From positions 1 to 64,000 of the forward strand of contig NZ_LJPW01000038.1 in assembly GCF_001400735.1 (NCBI RefSeq): a stretch of DNA of 64,000 nt, in the 5' to 3' direction. Shown one piece after another: positions 8,629 through 18,049 of this stretch. Every line of letters begins with the position of its first letter. Within the stretch, counting starts at the first letter, position 1. The notes under the pieces are model-generated. The model was not told where the DNA came from, ran no database searches, and saw nothing but the letters and a program-made list of their open reading frames with translations. The position numbers and the translations under genes are program-made. Source of the DNA: Pseudomonas caricapapayae. GTDB taxonomy: Bacteria; Pseudomonadota; Gammaproteobacteria; Pseudomonadales; Pseudomonadaceae.

Positions 8629-9197
8629 AGCTAATTCGTTCGGGCCAGTATCAAGACTGGAGCGTCTGGCCCGATTCTATCCTGCCCCGCTCCAAAATGT
8701 TCCAGTACGGATGTAGGAATTTTCCCGCCACGCCCAGAGATTGACCGCCAGACGCACCCGGAAAAGGCGTGACGCACCGATGGCGCTCATCCGGACTTCT
8801 GCGCACCCGTATTTTTTGATGAAAACGAAGCGTCTGACCTTGATTGTCGAACGATCCGACGACCGGTCATGCGCGATCCCTACTGCCAATCACGTCGTTA
8901 AAAAGCTCAACGACTGACATCCCGGCCCTTGCAGGATGCCGAACAGTGCGGCGTCAGAGCCCATGCCAGACATTCGCGCAGAAAAAAGTCGAAACTTCTC
9001 CAAAACCGCCGGGTCATGTGATTAGAGCATCTATGCTATTGGCTGACATCCGGTTAAGGCGACATCACACCGCTTTGTCACTACGCATGGTCCAAACGGG
9101 TATCGATCTTGCGTAGTGCACGTATGTGTACCCGGCCATAGGAAATGGCCAATAAAAATCAAGTGATGCACCAAGACTGTTTTAAGGGGAAAAATCG
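8629..9197. other. intergenic region upstream of glgA
   Basis: About 570 bases with no convincing gene on either strand. The part nearest glgA must hold the promoter of the glucan/trehalose operon, but I cannot identify -35 and -10 elements with confidence. A short hairpin (GGCCAT/ATGGCC, 9136-9151) and an AAGGGG ribosome-binding site precede the glgA ATG. Confidence 0.5.
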
Positions 9198-10796
9198 ATG
9201 ATTAGCGCCGCTGTCAAAACCCAGAAGGGAGAGAGTTTTAACCAGCCTGTCGGCGAGCTGACTCATCTGCCAGTCTTCTCTACCAAGAGCGTTCCTTTGT
9301 TGCAATTGCCAACCTCGACCGTTCAGCCAACACCGACCATGTCTCAGGTCCACAGGCGCAAAGTGCTGTTCGTGACCTCGGAACTGGCCGACCTGGTGAA
9401 AACCGGTGGCCTGGGCGACGTATCTGCCGCATTGCCGCGAGCCATGCGCCATCTGCACGACGTCCGGGTTCTGATTCCAGGTTATCCGCAAGTAATCAAT
9501 AGCGGCAATCCGATCCATATCATCAGCCAGCTGGGCGGGCATGCTGCGTTGCCCCCCTGCAAGGTCGGTCGTATGGACATGAAAGACGGCCTCGTGATTT
9601 ATGTGCTGATCTGTCCTGAGCTTTACGAGCGTGAAGGTACGCCTTACGCCGACAGCACCGGTCGCGACTGGTCCGATAACCACATCCGTTTTGCCCGCCT
9701 GGGCCTGGCGGCTGCCGAATTCGCGGCGGGTGAAGTAAAGAGCCAATGGTGCCCCGAACTCGTTCATGCCCACGACTGGCCCGCGGGTCTGGCACCTGCC
9801 TATATGCGCTGGCGCGGTCAGTCCACGCCAAGCATCTTCACGATTCACAATCTGGCCTATCAAGGGACGGTAAGTACGGCGTCGAGCCGCGAACTGGGCA
9901 TTCCGGATGAAGCCATCACCCCTGAAGGCATGGAGTTTTACGGCCAGCTGTCCTTCATCAAGGCGGGCATGGCCTTTGCGAGCCACATCACGACCGTCAG
10001 CGCCACCTATGCTCAGGAGATCACCACACCCGAGTTTGGCTGCGGTCTGGAAGGTTTTCTGCAAAGCAAGGCTGACAAAGGCCAACTAAGCGGCATACCC
10101 AATGGAATCGACGAGAGCTGGGATGCAGCCACCGACGAACACCTGATTTGCCACTTCGCACCCAACGAGTGGACGCGCAAGGAAATCAATGCCGACTACG
10201 TGCGTGAGCTTTTTGAGCTGGATGCCTCGGCCGGGCCTCTGTATGCGGTGGTCTCACGTCTTGTGTATCAAAAAGGCCTGGATCTGACGATCGGCGTTGC
10301 CGAACACATCGTCAACAATGGCGGACAGATCGCAATCATCGGACGCGGCGAGCCCGAGGAAGAAGATGCCATGCGCGAGCTGGCCGCACGCTTCCCCGGA
10401 CGTATCGGGGTGCGTATCGGTTTCAATGAAACCGACGCGCGACGCATGTTTGCTGGCAGCGATTTTCTATTGATGCCATCACGCTACGAACCCTGCGGCC
10501 TTAGCCAGATGTATGCACAACGCTTCGGCTCTCTGCCTGTCGCGCGGAACACGGGTGGCCTGGCGGACACGATCGAGGACGGCGTCACCGGCTTTCTGTT
10601 CAATGAATCAACCGTTGAAAGCTATACCGAAGCCCTGAATCGCACCTTTCAGGTCTTTGCCCATCCGGAGCTGCTCAACGCCATGCGCTGCCGTGCAATG
10701 GCGGCTCCTTTCAACTGGCATCAGGCGGTGGAGCCCTACGCAGATCTCTATCGTGACCTGTTGAAGAAAAATGTGAGCATTTCCAGTAACTACTAG
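9198..10796 (+). CDS. glgA: glycogen synthase GlgA
   Basis: A 532-residue family 5 glycosyltransferase that extends alpha-1,4-glucan from a nucleotide-activated glucose, normally ADP-glucose. The donor-site motif KTGGLGDV is at residues 68-75 and the C-terminal catalytic loop YEPCGLSQMYAQRFGSLPV is intact. The protein has a roughly 50-residue N-terminal extension before the catalytic fold; the start at 9198 is supported by an AAGGGG ribosome-binding site, although an internal ATG at residue 48 is possible. It heads the operon with treZ, malQ, treY, a DUF2934 gene and glgX. No glgC or glgB is present nearby. Confidence 0.95.
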   Translation: MISAAVKTQKGESFNQPVGELTHLPVFSTKSVPLLQLPTSTVQPTPTMSQVHRRKVLFVTSELADLVKTGGLGDVSAALPRAMRHLHDVRVLIPGYPQVINSGNPIHIISQLGGHAALPPCKVGRMDMKDGLVIYVLICPELYEREGTPYADSTGRDWSDNHIRFARLGLAAAEFAAGEVKSQWCPELVHAHDWPAGLAPAYMRWRGQSTPSIFTIHNLAYQGTVSTASSRELGIPDEAITPEGMEFYGQLSFIKAGMAFASHITTVSATYAQEITTPEFGCGLEGFLQSKADKGQLSGIPNGIDESWDAATDEHLICHFAPNEWTRKEINADYVRELFELDASAGPLYAVVSRLVYQKGLDLTIGVAEHIVNNGGQIAIIGRGEPEEEDAMRELAARFPGRIGVRIGFNETDARRMFAGSDFLLMPSRYEPCGLSQMYAQRFGSLPVARNTGGLADTIEDGVTGFLFNESTVESYTEALNRTFQVFAHPELLNAMRCRAMAAPFNWHQAVEPYADLYRDLLKKNVSISSNY

Positions 10797-10811
10797 GTTA
10801 AGGATCAATGG

Positions 10812-12626
10812 ATGCCACTGCGTACAGACGATAACTGGCGCCACGGCGCCGTTTTGTTGGACCCTGAACACACCCGTTTTGCCCTCTGGGCACCGGATGC
10901 CTCCTACGTCAACGTCGAACTGCAGGATGGTCAGTCACTGGCCATGCTGCCCCAGCCGGAAGGCTGGTTCGTAATCGAGGCCCGCTGCGGAGCGGGCACT
11001 CGCTACCGCTTCAGGATTAATCACGAGCTGGACGTGCCTGACCCTGCATCTCGTGCGCAGGCCGGTGACGTTCACTCGCACAGCATCGTAGTCGACCCTC
11101 AGGCTTATTCATGGCAAAACACTTCGTGGAACGGTCGACCGTGGCACGAGGCTGTGATCTATGAACTGCACGTAGGTGCGATGGGTGGCTACGCAGCGGT
11201 AGAAAAACATCTCCCGCGCCTTGCCGAAATGGGCATCACCGCCATTGAACTGATGCCATTGGCACAGTTCCCCGGTGATCGCAATTGGGGCTATGACGGC
11301 GTTCTTCACTACGCTCCGCAATCTTCATACGGCACACCGGAGCAGCTCAAACACCTGATCGATACCGCTCACGGTCTGGGTCTGATGGTGATACTGGATG
11401 TCGTCTACAACCACTTCGGCCCCGACGGCAACTACTTGGGAAGTTACGCCAAGGAGTTTTTCCGCAGTGACCTGCACACTCCCTGGGGCGATGCCATCGA
11501 CTTTCGACGCCCGCCGGTACGCGACTTTTTCGTCGACAACGCTTTGATGTGGTTACTTGAATACCGCGTTGATGGCCTGCGTATGGACGCCGTACACGCC
11601 ATTCGCGACGAGACATTCCTGCCAGAGTTCGCCACCCGTGTGCGCGGGCGCATCGAGCCGGGCAGACATGTCTGGCTGAACCTTGAAAACGAGTTCAACC
11701 AGGCCGGTCTTCTTGAAAAAGGTTTCGATGCGCAATGGGATGATGACGGACACAACACGCTGCACGTGCTGCTGACCGGCGAAACCGACGCCTATTATTC
11801 CGACTTTGCTCAGGAACCCACGCAAAAGCTTGCTCGCCTGCTCAGTGAGGGTTTTGTCTATCAGGGCGAAAAGACGCGTCACGGGCATGCGCGAGGCGAG
11901 CCCAGTGCGCATCTTCCGCCTTCGGCCTTCGTGCTGTTTTTGCAGAACCACGATCAGATCGGCAATCGTGCGCTGGGTGAACGTCTGCCGCAACTGTGCG
12001 ACCCTGCGGCGCTCAGAGCCGCAACTGCCCTGCTGCTGCTTTCACCGATGATCCCGCTGATGTTCATGGGCGATGAGTGGGCGGCCAGCGAACCATTTCT
12101 GTTCTTTACCAGTCACCATGGCGAACTGGCCGACGCGGTACGTGAAGGACGCCGCAAGGAGTTTGCCGACTTCGCAGCATTTGCCGATGCGGAGAAGCGC
12201 GAGCACATTCCCGATCCCAACGACGTTAAAACGTTCGAGGCGTCGCGTCCGGCTTTTTCGGCAATGGATCTGGAGACCGACAAAGGTCTGGACCACCGCA
12301 GCTGGTTCGACTTCTACACGCAGTTGCTGGCCTTGCGACACCAGGAGATCATGCCGCGCCTGCCCGGTGCGCGTTTCCATAAAACCGATATCCTCGGCGA
12401 CAAGGCGTTCAGTGCGCGCTGGACCCTTGGTGATGACAGCGAGCTGCGTATCGACCTGAATCTCAGCCAGCACGCCGTGAATATCCTGCCGCCACAAAAG
12501 GGCCGGCAGATATTCTCCAACGCCTTAAAATCCTCCGAACTTTCCTCGCCAGCCATCCTCAATCCTTACACGGCCATTGTCAGCCTGACAGCAAGTGATG
12601 TTCTGGAGGAACAGGATGAACAATGA
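10812..12626 (+). CDS. treZ: malto-oligosyltrehalose trehalohydrolase
   Basis: A 604-residue GH13 enzyme that cleaves trehalose from maltooligosyltrehalose made by TreY. An N-terminal CBM48-like beta domain (FALWAPDASYVNVEL) precedes the barrel; conserved regions are LDVVYNHFGPDGNYL, the nucleophile region DGLRMDAVHAI, the acid/base region LNLENEFN and QNHDQIGN. The start at 10812 follows AAGGA at the right distance, 16 bases after the glgA stop. Its 3' end overlaps malQ by 11 bases. It has no signal peptide, so it acts in the cytoplasm. Confidence 0.95.
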   Translation: MPLRTDDNWRHGAVLLDPEHTRFALWAPDASYVNVELQDGQSLAMLPQPEGWFVIEARCGAGTRYRFRINHELDVPDPASRAQAGDVHSHSIVVDPQAYSWQNTSWNGRPWHEAVIYELHVGAMGGYAAVEKHLPRLAEMGITAIELMPLAQFPGDRNWGYDGVLHYAPQSSYGTPEQLKHLIDTAHGLGLMVILDVVYNHFGPDGNYLGSYAKEFFRSDLHTPWGDAIDFRRPPVRDFFVDNALMWLLEYRVDGLRMDAVHAIRDETFLPEFATRVRGRIEPGRHVWLNLENEFNQAGLLEKGFDAQWDDDGHNTLHVLLTGETDAYYSDFAQEPTQKLARLLSEGFVYQGEKTRHGHARGEPSAHLPPSAFVLFLQNHDQIGNRALGERLPQLCDPAALRAATALLLLSPMIPLMFMGDEWAASEPFLFFTSHHGELADAVREGRRKEFADFAAFADAEKREHIPDPNDVKTFEASRPAFSAMDLETDKGLDHRSWFDFYTQLLALRHQEIMPRLPGARFHKTDILGDKAFSARWTLGDDSELRIDLNLSQHAVNILPPQKGRQIFSNALKSSELSSPAILNPYTAIVSLTASDVLEEQDEQ

Positions 12627-14694
12627 GCAACTGGAGAGGCTTGCGACCGAGGCAGGGCTATCGGTGCACTGGGTCGATGCAAACGCTCGGCCGCAGACCG
12701 TCAGCCCTGATGTGCTGCGTAAAGTCCTTGAAGCGCTGGGCTACCCTGCTGAAAACGGCGAGGCCATAGACGCCAGCCTTCTACGTCTGCAAAGCGCCAG
12801 TCACGGCGCGAGCGCCCCGCCGCTGCTGACGGTCGATACGGACAGTAACCTGGACCTGTCCGAGTGGTTTGAACCGCAAACCCCGTTCATCCTGCACCTT
12901 GAAGACGGGTCTTCACTGGGTGCAAAGCTGACAGCCCATGCAGAGCTTCCGGCACTGGCACCGCCCGGCTATCAGCAGCTGGAAATTGCCGGACAACACC
13001 TGACCATTGCCGTCGCACCGAAAACCTGTTTCAGCATGGCAATGGCCAGCGAAACCAACACGCCACGCGGCTGGGGGCTGACCGCTCAGCTTTACAGTCT
13101 GCGTCGCGACGGTGACGGAGGTTTTGGCGACACCGAAGCACTGGAGAAGGTCGTACGCGCTGCGGGCGAGCGGGGAGCCGATGCCTTGGGCATCAGCCCT
13201 ATCCACGCCATGTTTGCCAATGACCCGCACCGTTATAGCCCCTATTCACCGTCCAGCCGGCTTTTTCTGAACAGCCTTTATGCGTCACCGGGTGCCATCC
13301 TCGGTGAGGGTGCCTGGCGTCAGGCTGTCGAGGATGCCCGCGTTGGCGAGGAAATGAAACGGCTCGAAACGCAGTCGTTGATCGACTGGCCGGCCGCCGC
13401 CAATGCCAAGTGGAAAGCATTGCACAAACTGTATGAGGTGTTCAGTGCAGGTGATCACCCCTTGCACGAAGATTTCAACAGCTTTCGCCACAGCGGTGGC
13501 GAAGCGCTGGAAAATCATTGCCGCTTCGAAGCGCTGTGTGCCGAGTCCGATACGCTGGGCATTGGCAACAACTGGCATGACTGGCCGACAGAATTCAAAG
13601 ACCCTCGCAGTGAAGCGGTGGCAGCATTCGCCAAAACACATAGCGAACACATTGGTTTTCATGCGTTCGCGCAATGGCTTATTGCTCGCGGTCTGGAGCG
13701 CGCGCAGGTTGCAGCGCGCAGCAGCGGCATGCGCATCGGCCTGATTGCCGATCTGGCAGTCGGTGCCGATGGTGCCGGCAGTCAGGCGTGGAGTCGTCAG
13801 GACGAGCTGTTGTCGGCTTTAACCGTAGGTGCACCACCCGACATTCTCAACCGAGCAGGACAGAGTTGGGGAATTTCTGCATTTTCGCCGGATGGTCTCA
13901 AACGTAACGGGTTTCGCGCCTTCATTGAAATGCTGCGCGCCAACTTCGCCCATGCCGGTGGCCTGCGAATCGACCACGTCATGGGGCTGCAACGGTTGTG
14001 GGTTATTCCGCAGGGATCACCGCCCAGCGAGGGTGCTTACCTGAATTTCCCGTTGGATGACATGCTTCGCCTGTTGAGCCTGGAATCCTGGCGGCATAAG
14101 GCAATTGTGCTCGGTGAAGACCTTGGCACCGTACCCGAAGGCCTCAGCGACAAGCTCAGCGCCCGTGCCATTCTGGGCATGCGCGTACTGCTGTTCGAGC
14201 AAAATAACGGCCAGTTCAAACCGATTCTCGACTGGTCGGATCAAGCCCTGGCCACCACCAGCACGCACGATTTGCCTACTCTGGCAGGCTGGCTCAGCGA
14301 ACTGGATATCGAGTGGAACGCGCGGCTCGGTCACATCGATGAACAGCACGAATCCCAGTGGCGAGAAGAGCGCGTGCGGGAATATGAAAGCCTGCGTCGT
14401 GCCTTGAGTCAGAACATCGACAGTCTGCCGTCCGACAGCGAAGATCCGGACCAGATTATCGATGCAAGCGTTCGCTATCTGGGCCATACGCGCGCTCCAC
14501 TGGTGTTGTTGCCAATGGAAGATGCGCTGGGTGTCGAGGAGCAGGCCAACCTGCCCGGCACCATTGACAGCCACCCCAACTGGCGCAGACGTCTTCCCGG
14601 CGATGCGGCCTCCTTGCTTGATAACCCGAATGCTGCTCGAAGACTGGAATTGCTCTCTCAATCCCGGCTGCAAGCTGCGGAGCGCGATCAATGA
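12616..14694 (+). CDS. malQ: 4-alpha-glucanotransferase (amylomaltase)
   Basis: A 692-residue GH77 disproportionating enzyme that transfers maltosyl units between glucans and releases glucose. The start at 12616 (MNNEQLERL) is set by a GGAGGA site 5 bases upstream, inside the 3' end of treZ. GH77 motifs are present: LRIDHVMGLQRLW with the nucleophile Asp, VLGEDLGTVPE with the acid/base Glu, and THDLPTLAGWL. In this operon it would recycle short maltodextrins left by TreZ and GlgX into chains TreY can use. Its stop overlaps the treY start in ATGA. Confidence 0.94.
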   Translation: MNNEQLERLATEAGLSVHWVDANARPQTVSPDVLRKVLEALGYPAENGEAIDASLLRLQSASHGASAPPLLTVDTDSNLDLSEWFEPQTPFILHLEDGSSLGAKLTAHAELPALAPPGYQQLEIAGQHLTIAVAPKTCFSMAMASETNTPRGWGLTAQLYSLRRDGDGGFGDTEALEKVVRAAGERGADALGISPIHAMFANDPHRYSPYSPSSRLFLNSLYASPGAILGEGAWRQAVEDARVGEEMKRLETQSLIDWPAAANAKWKALHKLYEVFSAGDHPLHEDFNSFRHSGGEALENHCRFEALCAESDTLGIGNNWHDWPTEFKDPRSEAVAAFAKTHSEHIGFHAFAQWLIARGLERAQVAARSSGMRIGLIADLAVGADGAGSQAWSRQDELLSALTVGAPPDILNRAGQSWGISAFSPDGLKRNGFRAFIEMLRANFAHAGGLRIDHVMGLQRLWVIPQGSPPSEGAYLNFPLDDMLRLLSLESWRHKAIVLGEDLGTVPEGLSDKLSARAILGMRVLLFEQNNGQFKPILDWSDQALATTSTHDLPTLAGWLSELDIEWNARLGHIDEQHESQWREERVREYESLRRALSQNIDSLPSDSEDPDQIIDASVRYLGHTRAPLVLLPMEDALGVEEQANLPGTIDSHPNWRRRLPGDAASLLDNPNAARRLELLSQSRLQAAERDQ

Positions 14695-17474
14695 CCCGTC
14701 CAATCCAGCCCCTGCGCGCCACCCAGCGCCTGCAATTTCATAAAGACTTTACACTCGACGACGCAGTGCCCCTGGTGCCCTACTTCGCCAGCCTCGGTAT
14801 CAGCCACGTGTATGCGTCGCCGCTGCTCAAGGCAAGGGCCGGCTCGATGCACGGCTACGACGTAGTCGATCCTACTGTCATCAACCCCGAGCTGGGCGGC
14901 GAGCCGGCCCTGCTGCGCCTGGTGTCCGCCCTGCGCGAACACGGCATGGGGTTGATCCTCGATATCGTCTCCAACCACATGGCTGTGGGGGGTGCAGACA
15001 ACCCATGGTGGCTGGACTTGCTGGAATGGGGCCGTCGCAGCCCATATGCGGAGTTTTTCGACATTCAGTGGAATTCGCCGGACCCGCTACTGGAAGGTCA
15101 GTTGTTGCTGCCATTTCTGAGCAGCGACTACGGCACCGTCCTGCAGGCAGGAGAAATCCCGCTGCGCTTTGACGCTGGGCACGGCTGTTTTTATATCGAG
15201 CATTACCAGCATCATTTCCCGATCTGTCCGTTAACCTACGATTCGTTACTGCAGGCAGCGCAACACCCGCAACTGAACGAAATGAGCCAGCGTTTTACGG
15301 CGCTGGCTCAGTACCCGCAAGCTTATGAGCGCGCGCGTCAGGTCAGAACCGAGCTGGCCGAACTGGCAAAGGATACACAGGTGCTCAAAGGCATCGAACA
15401 GATCCTCGCGCACTTCGACTCCAGCACGCCGGAAGGCTTTCAGCGTCTGCATCAGTTACTGGAACGTCAGCACTATCGACTGGCCAGCTGGCGTACGGCC
15501 GGTGACGACATCAATTGGCGGCGTTTTTTCGATATCAACGAACTGGGTGGCCTGCGTGTAGAACGACCGCAGGTATTCGAAGCCACCCACGGCAAGATAT
15601 TCCAGCTGATTGCCGACGGGCTGGTAGACGGGCTGCGTATCGACCATATCGACGGGCTGGCCAATCCACGTGGCTACGGCCGCAAGTTGCATCGCCGGGT
15701 CAAAAGCCTGCTCAAGCTACGCCCTGCGGAGGCACAAATTGATCATCTGCCCATTTTCGTCGAGAAGATTCTGGGTCCCGACGAGCCGCTGCGTGAAGAC
15801 TGGAGCGTAGACGGCACGACCGGCTACGAGTTCATGAATCAGGTTTCGCTGCTGCAACACGACCCCAAGGGCAAAGAGCCGCTGGGAGAGCTGTGGAGTC
15901 GCCTGACAGAGCGTACCGCAGACTTCGACCAGGAAGTGCTGGTTGCCCGGGATCTGGTCCTGCATGGCACGCTGGCGGGCGATTTCGAGAACGTGGCGCA
16001 GTCGTTGCTGCAGGTTGCACGCAGCGACCTGATGAGCCGTGACCTCACACTGGGTGCAATTCGCCGGGCCTTGCTGGCGCTGGTGGTCAATTTTCCTATC
16101 TACCGTACCTACATTTCGGTGTGCGGCCGGTCAGCGGAAGATGACCGTTATTTCCAGCAGGCAATGGAGGGGGCTCGCTTGACCCTGAACGAAGGCGACT
16201 GGCCGGTACTGGATTACCTGGCGCGCTGGCTGGGAGGTGAATCGTGGCGAAAACTCCCGCGCGGACCGTTGCGCGAGCTCTACAAGAATGCGTGCGTACG
16301 CTTTCAGCAACTCACCTCTCCGGTCGCCGCCAAGTCGGTTGAAGACACCTCGTTCTACCGGTCAGCAGTGCTGCTGTCGCGCAACGACGTGGGATTCCAC
16401 CCGCAGCATTTCAGTGCGCCGGTCGAAGACTTTCACCAGGTCTGCCTGGAGCGTCTGGAGAAGTTTCCCGATAACCTGCTGACTACGGCGACGCATGACC
16501 ACAAGCGTGGCGAGGATACACGCACACGCCTTGCAGTGCTGAGCGAATGTGCCCCGTGGTATGCCGAACAGGTAGAGCGCTGGAGACAGTTGGCGATGCC
16601 CCTCAAGGGGGACGAACCGGCCATCAGCGCGGGCGACGAACTGATGCTCTATCAAGCGCTACTGGGTAGCTGGCCACTTGATCTTGAGGGCGAAGACGCC
16701 CACAAGGCATACGCCCAACGTATGGTGCAGTGGCAGGAAAAGGCCCTTCGCGAAGCCAAACTGCAAAGTAGCTGGAGCGCACCGAACCAGCCCTACGAAA
16801 CTGCCTGCAGGGAGTTTCTCGAACGCTTGCTGCTGGCTCCGGAAGCAGTCGCGTTGCGTCAGTCCCTGAGCGCGACGGCCAATCGCATTGCGACCGCCGG
16901 AGCGCTCAACAGTCTGGCGCAAACCTTGCTACGCTTGACCGTGCCCGGTGTTCCCGATTTGTATCAGGGCACCGAGTTCTGGGATTTCAGCCTAGTGGAT
17001 CCGGACAACCGGCGACCGGTTGATTACGCAGCTCGGCAAAAAGCGCTGGCAGAAGAAGCCAGCGCTGCCGAACTGCTCGATCACTGGCAGGACGGTCGCA
17101 TCAAACAGGCGCTGATCGCGAAGGTATTGAACCTGCGGGCCACGTATCCAACGCTGTTCAGTGAGGGCCGTTATCAACCATTGGAAATAAAGGGTAGCCA
17201 CGCTGAACACGTGATGGCTTTTGCCCGGGAAACGCAAGGAGTGCGCGCTATCATCGTAGTCCCACGCACAAGCAGTGAACTATTAGGTACTGCGCAAACT
17301 CCATTGATTAATGCTGCCCATTGGAGCGACACGCGGATTATTCTGCCGTTTGCCGACTCCGGATCTGACTGGAAAGGACTCTTTTCCGACGTTGCCGTAA
17401 CGAACGATCGGGAGATACCGCTCAGTGCAGCGCTTGAAAGATTTTCCGTCAATATGCTTATTCAAACTATGTAA
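14691..17474 (+). CDS. treY: malto-oligosyltrehalose synthase
   Basis: A 927-residue GH13 enzyme that isomerises the reducing-end alpha-1,4 bond of a maltodextrin into the alpha-1,1 bond of trehalose. Family signatures: YASPLLKARAGSMHGYDVVDP region at the N-terminus, DGLRIDHIDGLANP with the nucleophile, IFVEKILG with the acid/base, and THDHKRGEDTR. Length is typical for proteobacterial TreY. It is translationally coupled to malQ by a 4-base overlap and works with TreZ. Together the pair makes trehalose from glucan without trehalose phosphate. Confidence 0.95.
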   Translation: MTRPIQPLRATQRLQFHKDFTLDDAVPLVPYFASLGISHVYASPLLKARAGSMHGYDVVDPTVINPELGGEPALLRLVSALREHGMGLILDIVSNHMAVGGADNPWWLDLLEWGRRSPYAEFFDIQWNSPDPLLEGQLLLPFLSSDYGTVLQAGEIPLRFDAGHGCFYIEHYQHHFPICPLTYDSLLQAAQHPQLNEMSQRFTALAQYPQAYERARQVRTELAELAKDTQVLKGIEQILAHFDSSTPEGFQRLHQLLERQHYRLASWRTAGDDINWRRFFDINELGGLRVERPQVFEATHGKIFQLIADGLVDGLRIDHIDGLANPRGYGRKLHRRVKSLLKLRPAEAQIDHLPIFVEKILGPDEPLREDWSVDGTTGYEFMNQVSLLQHDPKGKEPLGELWSRLTERTADFDQEVLVARDLVLHGTLAGDFENVAQSLLQVARSDLMSRDLTLGAIRRALLALVVNFPIYRTYISVCGRSAEDDRYFQQAMEGARLTLNEGDWPVLDYLARWLGGESWRKLPRGPLRELYKNACVRFQQLTSPVAAKSVEDTSFYRSAVLLSRNDVGFHPQHFSAPVEDFHQVCLERLEKFPDNLLTTATHDHKRGEDTRTRLAVLSECAPWYAEQVERWRQLAMPLKGDEPAISAGDELMLYQALLGSWPLDLEGEDAHKAYAQRMVQWQEKALREAKLQSSWSAPNQPYETACREFLERLLLAPEAVALRQSLSATANRIATAGALNSLAQTLLRLTVPGVPDLYQGTEFWDFSLVDPDNRRPVDYAARQKALAEEASAAELLDHWQDGRIKQALIAKVLNLRATYPTLFSEGRYQPLEIKGSHAEHVMAFARETQGVRAIIVVPRTSSELLGTAQTPLINAAHWSDTRIILPFADSGSDWKGLFSDVAVTNDREIPLSAALERFSVNMLIQTM

Positions 17475-17491
17475 TAGCTGGGAGTCTCAAG

Positions 17492-17890
17492 ATGAGTGCC
17501 GACGAAAAAAGAATTCGCGATTTTGCCTACCAAATCTGGGAATCGGAAGGTAAGCCTTCCGGACACGACGAGCGTCACTGGGAAATGGCACGCAAACTTG
17601 CAGAAGCCGAAGCCCTGGCACCGAACAAGTCCAGTGTGCGTAAATCGAGCAAGCCCAAGCTGCCCGAAGTAGACAGCGCCAAGGCTCCTGCCAAGAGCGC
17701 AGCCAAGCCTGCCGCCAAGGCAGCGCCAGCGGCCAAACCTGCTGCAAAACCGGCGACCGAAGCGAAGCCCAAGCCAGCAGCCAAGGCCGCACCGAAGCCT
17801 GCACCCAAGGCAAAGCCTGCCGCCGCCACGTCAACTGATGCCCCAGCCAAACCTGCTGCCAAGAAGCCACGCAAGCCGTCGAATTCTTGA
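17492..17890 (+). CDS. DUF2934 protein with Lys/Ala/Pro-rich tail
   Basis: A 132-residue protein. Residues 1-40 (ADEKRIRDFAYQIWESEGKP and HDERHWEMA) form the DUF2934 domain, a short helical unit common in soil and plant-associated proteobacteria. Residues 45-132 are almost only Lys, Ala and Pro with AAKPA-type repeats, giving a strongly basic, disordered, histone H1-like tail similar in composition to AlgP. It sits 17 bases after treY, inside the trehalose operon. DNA binding, polyanion binding or a glucan-binding role are all possible; none is shown. Confidence 0.88.
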   Translation: MSADEKRIRDFAYQIWESEGKPSGHDERHWEMARKLAEAEALAPNKSSVRKSSKPKLPEVDSAKAPAKSAAKPAAKAAPAAKPAAKPATEAKPKPAAKAAPKPAPKAKPAAATSTDAPAKPAAKKPRKPSNS

Positions 17891-18049
17891 AACTCTTCTG
17901 GCCGGGCACCGGTCAATTGTTGCAGGTCTCGCTCTGATCGGAGATGAGGCCTGCTACACCCCCATACTTTAATCGTCAATATTGAAGTCTTTACGGCTTC
18001 GATAGCGGTCTTGGCCGCTCAGAAAATCATTCGACGTCAGGAAGTCATC

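Noticed and set aside
9159..10085. Long open frame antisense to glgA
   Set aside because: GC-rich coding DNA leaves long antisense frames; the translation shows no domain and the glgA frame is certain.
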